This document shows, piece by piece, positions 15,617 to 21,707 of a stretch of DNA of 29,509 bases. Every line of letters starts with the position of its first letter. Positions within the stretch are counted from its first letter, which is position 1. Under the pieces are notes generated by a model that was not told where the DNA came from, did not search any database, and saw only the letters and a program-made list of their open reading frames with translations. This DNA is from an uncultured Collinsella sp. Lineage in GTDB: Bacteria; Actinomycetota; Coriobacteriia; Coriobacteriales; Coriobacteriaceae. The stretch lies in NCBI GenBank assembly GCA_958408685.1, contig CATYLC010000024.1:1-29509 (forward strand). The letters are read 5' to 3'. The position numbers were made by a program, and so were the translations under genes.

Positions 15617-16954
15617 TTAGGGAAGTTCGCGCTTGACAACCTCGACGATGTCGTCGACAACGCGCTGGGTCAGCTCGTGCGTCTCGGCCTCGGCCATCAC
15701 GCGGACCAGCGGCTCGGTACCGCTCGGGCGCACCAGAATGCGGCCGCGGCCGTCAAGCTCCTTCTCGGCAGCAGCAACGGCGTCCCAAATGGGCTGGCAA
15801 TCGTCCAGACCAGCCTTGTTGTCGGAATGCACGTTGACGAGTACCTGCGGGTACTTCTTCATGATGCCGGCAAGATCGGTGAGGGTACGACCGGTGCGCT
15901 TGAGCACGGCCAGCAGCTGCAGAGCCGTCACCAGACCGTCACCGGTGGTGTTGTGCTCCAGGAAGATGATGTGGCCGGACTGTTCGCCGCCGATGACGGC
16001 GCCGTCCGCGAGCATGCGCTCAAGCACATAACGGTCTCCCACAGCGGTCTGAACCATTTCGAAGCCCTGCTCCTTCATAGCGATGGAGAAGCCCAGGTTG
16101 CACATGACGGTCGAGACGATCTCGGAGTTGGCGAGCTTGCCGCGAGCGGCGAGGTCAGAACCGCAGATAGCCAGGATGTAGTCACCGTCGATCTCATTGC
16201 CCTCGCTGTCCACGAACAGTACGCGGTCGGCGTCGCCGTCGTGGGCCAGGCCGATATCAGCATGGGTGCGCAGCACGAGCTCGCGCAGGGGCTCAAGGTG
16301 AGTGGAGCCGCACTCAACATTAATGTCGGTGCCGCAATAATCGGTGTTGATGGCGTGCACCGTGGCGCCTAGGCGCTGCAGCGCGGCGGGCGTAGTCTGG
16401 CAGGAGGCACCGTGACCGCAGTCGACGGCAACGACCAGGCCGTCGAGCCTCAGGCCATCAAGCGTATCGATGGCATGGTCGACATATGCCTTGCGGGCGT
16501 CCTTCATCTTGATAATGTGGCCCACGCCGGCACCGGTCGGCAGCGTGTCGGCAGCCATGGCTTCCTCGGACATGACCCAGGCGCTGATCTCTTCCTCGAC
16601 AGCATCGGGAAGCTTCATACCCTTGCGGCTAAAGAACTTGATGCCGTTGAACTCCGGCGGATTGTGCGAAGCGGAGATGACGATGCCGCCATCGAGCTCG
16701 TCCTGAACGGTGAGCAGCGCCACGGCCGGCGTGGGGATAACGCCGCAGCAATGCGGGCGGCCGCCCTCGGCCATAATGCCGGCGGTCAGAGCGCTCTCGA
16801 GCATGGTGCCCGAAAGGCGCGTGTCACGGCCGATGCAGATATCCGGACCAAGGAACTTGGTCGCCGCGCGGCCCAGGCGAAACGCGAGGTCGCACGAGAG
16901 GTCGGCATTGGCGACGCCACGGACGCCGTCGGTACCGAAGATGTTCTGGGGCAT
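15617..16954 (-). CDS. glmM: Phosphoglucosamine mutase
   Basis: It interconverts glucosamine 6-phosphate and glucosamine 1-phosphate, the step leading to UDP-GlcNAc for peptidoglycan. The 445-aa protein shows all four family signatures: ISASHNPPEFNGIK with the phosphorylated Ser 96, DGDADR for Mg2+, GGEQSGH for the sugar, and RPSGTEP for the phosphate. AAGGAG lies eight bases before the ATG. It is separated from the rplM-rpsI operon by a terminator, so it is probably transcribed from its own promoter, and is followed after 71 bases by the EIIA gene. Together with nagB it competes for the same glucosamine 6-phosphate. Confidence 0.97.
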   Translation of the reverse strand: MPQNIFGTDGVRGVANADLSCDLAFRLGRAATKFLGPDICIGRDTRLSGTMLESALTAGIMAEGGRPHCCGVIPTPAVALLTVQDELDGGIVISASHNPPEFNGIKFFSRKGMKLPDAVEEEISAWVMSEEAMAADTLPTGAGVGHIIKMKDARKAYVDHAIDTLDGLRLDGLVVAVDCGHGASCQTTPAALQRLGATVHAINTDYCGTDINVECGSTHLEPLRELVLRTHADIGLAHDGDADRVLFVDSEGNEIDGDYILAICGSDLAARGKLANSEIVSTVMCNLGFSIAMKEQGFEMVQTAVGDRYVLERMLADGAVIGGEQSGHIIFLEHNTTGDGLVTALQLLAVLKRTGRTLTDLAGIMKKYPQVLVNVHSDNKAGLDDCQPIWDAVAAAEKELDGRGRILVRPSGTEPLVRVMAEAETHELTQRVVDDIVEVVKRELP

Positions 16955-17002
16955 AGGATCGCTCCTTCCCTAGCAGGCGATATGCAACCGCCCACCCTAG
17001 TC

Positions 17003-17047
17003 GAAAAAGAAAAGCGGGGACCGCCGAGGAATCGGCAGGCCCCGCTT
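17003..17047 (-). terminator. Terminator of the rplM-rpsI operon
   Basis: On the minus strand AAGCGGGG ... CCCCGCTT with an inner TGCCGA/TCGGCG-type stem forms a long hairpin, followed by TTCTTTTTC. It lies 30 bases beyond the rpsI stop. Confidence 0.9.
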
Positions 17048-17077
17048 GTACATTGTATCTCGAAAGGAGATAAAACC

Positions 17078-17473
<396 letters not shown>

Positions 17474-17475
17474 CT

Positions 17476-17919
17476 TTAAGCCTCCAGCTCAATCTTCGTG
17501 GGGTTCTGGGCAGCATGCGGATGCTCGGCACCAGCGTAGACCTTAAGCTTGGTCATCTGGGCACGGCCGAGGGTGGTCTTGGGCAGCATACCGCGAACGG
17601 CGCGCTCGATGACCTTCTCCGGGTGCTTCTCCATAGCCTGGCGGAAGCTCTCAGCCTTGAGGCCGCCGTTGTAGCCGCTGTGGCGATAATAGGTCTTCGT
17701 GTCGGCCTTGTTACCGGTAAGCTGGACCTTATCGGCGTTGATGACGACAACGAAGTCGCCGCAGTCGCTGTTGGGCGTGAACTGGGGCTTGTTCTTACCG
17801 CGCAGGATCATTGCGATCTGGGTGGCAAGACGGCCCAGGACAGCACCATCGGCGTCGACGAGAACCCAGTTGCGCTGGACCTCGCCCTGCTTGGCGTAGT
17901 GAGTCGATTTCGAAATCAC
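17476..17919 (-). CDS. rplM: 50S ribosomal protein L13
   Basis: The 147-aa protein has the L13 signatures WVLVDADGAVLGRLA, ILRGKNKPQFTP and VVVINADKVQLTGNK, plus RAVRGMLPKTTLGR. The start is GTG at 17919 with GGAGGAG five to seven bases upstream. It is the first gene of the rplM-rpsI operon and is preceded by a good promoter and a foldable leader, so feedback control by L13 is possible. Confidence 0.98.
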   Translation of the reverse strand: MISKSTHYAKQGEVQRNWVLVDADGAVLGRLATQIAMILRGKNKPQFTPNSDCGDFVVVINADKVQLTGNKADTKTYYRHSGYNGGLKAESFRQAMEKHPEKVIERAVRGMLPKTTLGRAQMTKLKVYAGAEHPHAAQNPTKIELEA

Positions 17920-17947
17920 TTAGACTCCTCCATGTACAGTACGTGTT

Positions 17948-17979
17948 GTTACAGAGATTCACGGGGCTCTGCAAGTAAC
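17948..17979 (-). promoter_or_regulatory. Candidate leader hairpin of rplM
   Basis: Within the roughly 60-base leader, GTTA-CTTG-CAGAG pairs with CTCTG-TAAC: nine base pairs around a CTTG bulge, closed by a CCCCGTGAAT loop. L13 leaders are known in Firmicutes; that this is an equivalent binding site is inference. Confidence 0.4.
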
Positions 17980-17985
17980 CCGTCC

Positions 17986-18013
17986 ATATTACCCCGCTCG
18001 CCGTACGAGTCAA
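17986..18013 (-). promoter_or_regulatory. Promoter of rplM-rpsI
   Basis: TTGACT (18008-18013) and TAATAT (17986-17991) are separated by 16 bases on the minus strand, about 60 bases before the rplM start. Confidence 0.7.
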
Positions 18014-18112
18014 CAGGTATTTTGGCTCCGACCAGAGTTTCTGCACATGTCATCCACGAGCCGTGATTTTCCAGCTCTTTAGCTGTTGTCATTTTTTGAG
18101 GGTTCGCCGTCG

Positions 18113-18991
18113 CTAGCGCTCAACGAACTCTTGGATTTCCGCGAGCAGGCGCTTTGCCTCCTGACGGCCCTGGATATACAGGTCCAAAAGCTTTGCCGGA
18201 TCGTGCTCAACGTGGCCGACCTCGACCGGCTTTTGCGGAGCGACGACCAGCGCACGGCCCTCGCGCTCATACTTCCACAGGTGCATGCGCTGGATGTTGT
18301 AACGGTCGTGACGCGTCTCGATTCCCTCGAGCAGATAGGGGTAGTCGGCATAGCGGGCGCGCGCGGCAGGCATAAACTCGTAAGGCTTTTTCTCGTACGA
18401 GCGGTCCTGCGTGACAATGACAACCGCGCGGTCGAAGCCCGCCTCCTCCAGCACGTGCTCGATGGGGATCGAATCGGCTACGCCGCCGTCGACGTATTTG
18501 TGCCCGTCAATCTCGACTGGCGGCGTCACCAGCGGCAACGAGGTCGAGGCGCGCACGGCATCGAGATCGAGCACGGCGCTTTTGACCGGAAGGTACGTGG
18601 CGGTTCCAAAGAGCATGTCCGTAGCGACGGCGTACATCTCGATGGGGCTCGCGTCGAACGTCTCGTTGTCAAAGGGATCCAGGCGGTCCTGGACATCATT
18701 GAAGATAAAGTCGTAACCCACAATGGAGCCCGTGGACGCAAACGATGCGGCGCCCATGAAGCGGCTGTCGTTGCAGAAAGCCAGGTTGATGCGGTTGGCA
18801 CGGCCGATCTGGTGCGACTTGTAGTTCACGCCGTTGAGGGCGCCGGCCGATACGCCGTAGACAGCCGGAATCTCGACGCCAGCCTCCATAAGAACATCGA
18901 GCACGCCCGCGGTAAATTGCCCGCGGAAGCTGCCGCCCTCCAGGACGAGCGCGACCTTGCCAGCGTTCTTTGCCTTATCTTCTGCAGTCAT
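18113..18991 (-). CDS. Patatin-like phospholipase
   Basis: The 292-aa protein is a bacterial patatin-family serine lipase with a Ser-Asp dyad. The oxyanion loop is EGGSFRG (18-24), the nucleophile elbow is GVSAG with Ser 48, and the catalytic Asp is D168 in VDGG. No signal peptide or membrane segment is visible, so it acts in the cytosol or at the inner membrane face; substrates are unknown. AGGAGG lies five bases before the ATG. It is followed by the rplM promoter region, with only a small CAGCT-CTTT-AGCTG hairpin (18072-18085) that is T-rich on the opposite strand. Confidence 0.9.
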   Translation of the reverse strand: MTAEDKAKNAGKVALVLEGGSFRGQFTAGVLDVLMEAGVEIPAVYGVSAGALNGVNYKSHQIGRANRINLAFCNDSRFMGAASFASTGSIVGYDFIFNDVQDRLDPFDNETFDASPIEMYAVATDMLFGTATYLPVKSAVLDLDAVRASTSLPLVTPPVEIDGHKYVDGGVADSIPIEHVLEEAGFDRAVVIVTQDRSYEKKPYEFMPAARARYADYPYLLEGIETRHDRYNIQRMHLWKYEREGRALVVAPQKPVEVGHVEHDPAKLLDLYIQGRQEAKRLLAEIQEFVER

Positions 18992-19084
18992 GTTGACCTC
19001 CTGCGATTGCGTTTTGGCCTTCTTCTACCCAGTTTTGGGATGGCGAGAGCGCAGGTTTTTTTGAGGCGGCAAGTGAAGCGGAAA

Positions 19085-19287
19085 GTGTGTCCCAGTTTGA
19101 GGCGAGATTCCGGGATGTGCTTTCCGCTTGAGCTGCCGTTGGGAAAGCACGTCCCACTCTACGGCTCGATTCCGGGTTGCAGTTTCCGCTTGAGGCGCCA
19201 TCCGGAAACTACGTCCCAGTCTGAGCGCGGATTCCGGGATGGACTTTCCGCCTGGGCTGCCATTGGGAAAGCGTGTCCCGGTCTGCG
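19085..19287. repeat. 62-bp tandem repeat, three units plus a partial
   Basis: Units at 19085-19146, 19147-19208 and 19209-19270 are each exactly 62 bases; a fourth begins at 19271 and fades near 19287. Shared parts are CGTCCCA, GATTCCGGG and TTTCCGC ... GGAAA. Within each unit TTTCC and GGAAA close a stem, and the bases just outside change in a paired way (GC/GC in unit 1, AG/CT in unit 2). No frame gives a credible protein; the stretch lies between the patatin gene and ssrA. Confidence 0.8.
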
Positions 19288-19296
19288 TTGCCAAGA

Positions 19297-19554
19297 CGTT
19301 TTCTTTACGCCCGCGCCCTGCACAGAGTTCGATTCTCCGCGGTTTGGGGGATCCGTTGATGCTGGGCGAGGCCAGCTGAGATTCGATAAACATCGCATCC
19401 GTTTTGAGTCGGAAGTTTGCGCGGAGAATCCGCGTATTTGCTTCGCAAATCCGCACCGGCTTCGGCCGCCTGCCGGCGTCCTCGCCCGCGGGCTAAAAAC
19501 GCTTACGCGTTTTCTTTACGCCCGCGCCCTGCATAGAGTTCGATTCTCCGCGGT
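19297..19554. repeat. 47-bp direct repeats containing a tmRNA T-arm-like sequence
   Basis: Positions 19297-19343 and 19508-19554 are identical except for one base (GCACAG versus GCATAG). Both end with GAGTTCGATTCTCCGCG, the same 17 bases as the tmRNA T arm, which lies on the opposite strand at 19619-19635. Between the copies lies a run of short hairpins. They could be attachment-site scars or remnants of tRNA-like 3' ends. Confidence 0.75.
19420..19513. repeat. String of five short hairpins
   Basis: In 94 bases there are CGCGGA-GAA-TCCGCG (19420-19434), ATTTGC-TTC-GCAAAT (19436-19450), CCG-GCTT-CGG (19456-19465), GCCCGCGGGC (19484-19493) and AAAACGC-TTAC-GCGTTTT (19496-19513). Their meaning is unknown. 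Confidence 0.65.
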
Positions 19555-19564
19555 ACGGGCTAGA

Positions 19565-19600
19565 AATAAAAAGGCAGGTAGATATAAGTATCTACCTGCC
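19565..19600 (-). terminator. Terminator of ssrA
   Basis: GGCAGGTAGATA (19573-19584) and TATCTACCTGCC (19589-19600) form a perfect 12-bp stem with a four-base loop, followed on the minus strand by TTTTTATTTC. It begins ten bases after the tmRNA 3' end. Confidence 0.93.
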
Positions 19601-19609
19601 TGTTACTTA

Positions 19610-19973
19610 TGGTGGAGGCGCGGAGAATCGAACTCCGGTCCACGAAAGCCCCCTGATTGGCATCTCCAAGCTCAGTCGCTGGTTTAGTCTCGGACGCTTT
19701 GCGCGCAGCGACACGCTCGCGGCGTCCTAACCGGTTCGGTCTTAGCCTGCGCCATACCGATTACGTGCGCAGGAGCATTCCCCTAACATGACGTCGCGCC
19801 GGTGTCGGGGAAATCACCGGGTTGACGCGCCGCTATAAACTAAGCAGCGAGAGCCATAGGCTCAAAAGAAGAGTTGTTGTCAATTCAATTTGACGGTACC
19901 CCTGTTTAACGAGGCGAGGAGACCTCGGCTTGCTTCCTCTCTCAGAGCTATCGTGTCGAAACCAGTCGCCCCC
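19610..19973 (-). ncRNA. ssrA: Transfer-messenger RNA (tmRNA)
   Basis: tmRNA rescues stalled ribosomes and tags the unfinished protein for proteolysis. The 5' end GGGGGCGACTGGTTTCGACA (from 19973) pairs with the 3' end CGCCTCC (7 bp), followed by A and an encoded CCA. The T arm GGAGTTCGATTCTCC is intact. The tag frame reads GAC AAC AAC TCT TCT TTT GAG CCT ATG GCT CTC GCT GCT TAG (19840-19881), giving DNNSSFEPMALAA with the degradation signal ALAA. The resume codon GAC is inferred from the upstream in-frame TGA and from tag length. The total of 364 nt is normal for a one-piece tmRNA. A clear terminator follows; upstream, TGCTATCC at about -15 is a weak extended -10 candidate. Confidence 0.95.
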
Positions 19974-20209
19974 GAATGTCGGGAAGTCTGGATAGCATTG
20001 GGCACGAGTACCCAACACCCGTCGACTTTTCAAGGAACATACGGGGCGAGCCCCGCTTGTGGAGTGTTATCTTACCACGTTCTGAAAGCGGACAGCTGTT
20101 CTATGCACGAGCTGTGAAGACCCCAATGTGCGCTGCACTTCGCACTTTTGCTACCGATCTCGTCACGTATATTTTCGCCAAGCACAATCGACCCGTCGAA
20201 AGGACCGTT

Positions 20210-20644
20210 ATGGATACCAAGCAGCAAATCGTCAATGCCCTCGCAGGCCTGGGCTCAACCATTACCGAAGCCATGGATGTGATCGAGGGCTTTGTTCCCT
20301 GCGGACATCCCGCCCTCACGGTATCGAACGCACTCGTCGCGCTGGACGCTGACGATGATGCGGCTCTCGCCCAGCAGCTTGAGACCGTCGAGGGCTTTAT
20401 CGACCACGTGAGTGAGAACCGCGGCGTGGCCGCCTACCACGGCATCGAGGTCGAGCTCGCGGGTCCCAAAGCCGATCTGTTCGCAGCAATCCGCGAGGTA
20501 GGCGCCCTTATGCAGACCGCAGGCGTCAAGAACACCCAGGTCAACGAGTGGGTCTACCGCAGCTTAGCCGCGCTCAACAGCTCCGAAGAAAAGACAGCCG
20601 AGAAGCTCGCAGAAAGTCCCGCCATTAAGGCCGAGCTTTTGTAA
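20210..20644 (+). CDS. Conserved-looking protein of unknown function (144 aa)
   Basis: Not recognised. The 144-aa sequence is acidic and rich in Ala, Glu and Leu, predicted mostly helical, with no membrane segment, signal peptide or metal-binding cysteine cluster (a single Cys in VPCGHPALTV). The start ATG at 20210 has AAAGGA six bases upstream; the open frame extends upstream to 19976 but there runs into the tmRNA gene region. It is divergent from ssrA and convergent with the toxin gene, so it appears to be a single-gene unit. A soluble helical-bundle protein is the most that can be said. Confidence 0.75.
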   Translation: MDTKQQIVNALAGLGSTITEAMDVIEGFVPCGHPALTVSNALVALDADDDAALAQQLETVEGFIDHVSENRGVAAYHGIEVELAGPKADLFAAIREVGALMQTAGVKNTQVNEWVYRSLAALNSSEEKTAEKLAESPAIKAELL

Positions 20645-20653
20645 ATAGCAGAC

Positions 20654-20690
20654 GCGGGCCCCTTGGCGCACCGTCGTCCAAGAGGCCCGC
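20654..20690. terminator. Hairpin between convergent genes
   Basis: GCGGGCCCCTTGG and CCAAGAGGCCCGC form a 13-bp stem with one mismatch. It lies between the stops at 20644 and 20703 and may stop transcription in both directions, although a T tract is missing on both sides. Confidence 0.55.
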
Positions 20691-20702
20691 AAACAGCTCG
20701 CG

Positions 20703-21218
20703 TCAACCGATAGCCGCGCCGCCGCGTTCGGCCAATGCAAGAATCGGCATCATTTGACGAGGTGTCTTTGCTGCAAGATCGGCATGTTCGAGCAGCTTGC
20801 GATCGTTGGTCACCAAGTAATCGACCTGTGCGCGCTTGCACGCGGCGAGCACCAAGTTGTCCTCGTAATCGCGATGGAGCGTCAGATATTTGTCGGCTAG
20901 CCACAGATCGGATGCATCAGCGCCCACGGCCGTGGCGTTTTCGGTCATGTTCCGAACAAACGCCAACGCCGCATCGCCAATTGCACGGGCAGACGACTCG
21001 TCGAGTGCTCCCCCGCTGGCAAGAACGCTACGCTTCAGCTCGTGTTGGACAACGTACAGTACGTCCTTAGCGATATGCACCGGGAAGAACAGCAACGCCC
21101 CCGTCTCCGTCGCCTGCCCAATAAACGCACGCGCGGCAAGCGACTCGGCATGGTCGACGCAAAACGAATCGACCCATACGTTGGCGTCCACCATGATCTT
21201 GAGAGGCGCTCCACTCAC
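20703..21218 (-). CDS. PIN-domain toxin (VapC-like ribonuclease)
   Basis: The 171-aa protein has the PIN nuclease layout: IMVDANVWVDSF with metal-binding D11, the acidic segment DYEDNLVLAACKR (D118, D120), and YLVTNDRKLL with D139. PIN toxins cleave specific RNAs when the antitoxin is lost. The GTG start at 21218 overlaps the antitoxin stop (GTGA) with AGGGG eight bases upstream, a coupling typical of toxin-antitoxin pairs; an ATG eight codons later is the alternative. The PIN fold is clear. Partner type (RHH of RelB/DinJ kind rather than a classical VapB) is somewhat unusual, and the RNA target is unknown. Confidence 0.85.
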   Translation of the reverse strand: MSGAPLKIMVDANVWVDSFCVDHAESLAARAFIGQATETGALLFFPVHIAKDVLYVVQHELKRSVLASGGALDESSARAIGDAALAFVRNMTENATAVGADASDLWLADKYLTLHRDYEDNLVLAACKRAQVDYLVTNDRKLLEHADLAAKTPRQMMPILALAERGGAAIG

Positions 21219-21568
21219 TGGATCATCCCCTTTTGGCGATAGCGCTCGTCCATGGCTTCGGAATAGATTGTGTCCCAATCGCGATCGTCGGATACGGGCG
21301 ACGTAGCAATGCCCAGGTCCGCGTAAAGCTGATCCGCCGCCGCCCACGATGCGGCGAACGGAGTATCGGACGCGACGGCCTGCTGCCGGCCATCAACGGC
21401 AGACAGTACTTCCTCACACTGCCCGCCACCCTGTGCGACCTTGGCCACGACCTTTTTGATGAGCTCGGGCAGTGACCTGCCCGAAAGCTGCAGCGCTTCC
21501 TCGGCGCACTCTTTAACCGAGCGATCTACGCGAACATTCACCTGCGCCATGCTGCCAACGGTAGCCAT
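21215..21568 (-). CDS. RelB/DinJ-like antitoxin
   Basis: The 117-aa protein begins with a ribbon-helix-helix-type segment (AQVNVRVDRSVKECAEEALQ, then LSGRSLPELIKKVV) as in RelB/DinJ antitoxins, which bind DNA as dimers. The C-terminal half, with DTPFAASWAAADQLYADLG and an acidic DDRDWDTIYSEAM tail, would wrap the toxin. The ATG at 21568 has GGTGAGG just upstream; ATG 21550 is a shorter alternative. It is the first gene of the operon and is translationally coupled to the PIN gene. A tandem palindromic operator lies 22 bases upstream, so autorepression is likely. Confidence 0.85.
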   Translation of the reverse strand: MATVGSMAQVNVRVDRSVKECAEEALQLSGRSLPELIKKVVAKVAQGGGQCEEVLSAVDGRQQAVASDTPFAASWAAADQLYADLGIATSPVSDDRDWDTIYSEAMDERYRQKGMIQ

Positions 21569-21589
21569 CTCAACCTCACCTTCAGCATT

Positions 21590-21606
21590 TGCTAGCAGTG
21601 CTAGCA
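21590..21606 (-). promoter_or_regulatory. Operator of the toxin-antitoxin operon
   Basis: TGCTAGCA (a perfect 8-base palindrome) occurs twice with one base between. The site lies immediately downstream of the -10 hexamer, around the likely transcription start, where a ribbon-helix-helix repressor would block initiation. Confidence 0.7.
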
Positions 21607-21608
21607 CA

Positions 21609-21637
21609 AGCATATATCCGAGCTAACATCTCGTCAA
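21609..21637 (-). promoter_or_regulatory. Promoter of the toxin-antitoxin operon
   Basis: On the minus strand TTGACG (21632-21637) and TATGCT (21609-21614) are 17 bases apart, directly in front of the TGCTAGCA operator. Confidence 0.65.
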
Positions 21638-21692
21638 ACAAAAGAAGGCCTGCACCCTGGCGGCTGCGGTGCCGCCCGAATGCAGGCCATAT
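21638..21692 (-). terminator. Terminator after the metal ATPase gene
   Basis: GGCCTGCA/TGCAGGCC encloses a second stem GGCGGC/GCCGCC. On the minus strand the hairpin is followed by TTCTTTTG. It begins about 16 bases after the ATPase stop at 21708. Confidence 0.85.
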
Positions 21693-21707
21693 ACTCAATC
21701 GAAAACG

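Noticed and set aside
19085..19287. CRISPR array
   Set aside because: The 62-bp units are contiguous with no unique spacers, and there are no cas genes; they are simple tandem repeats.
18086..19687. 533-codon plus-strand open frame through the patatin gene, the tandem repeats and the end of ssrA
   Set aside because: It covers the patatin gene in antisense, then non-coding repeats and the tmRNA 3' end; the low stop density reflects GC-rich repeats.
19833..20033. 66-codon open frame in the tmRNA 5' part
   Set aside because: It overlaps the tmRNA tag region in another frame and lacks a ribosome binding site.
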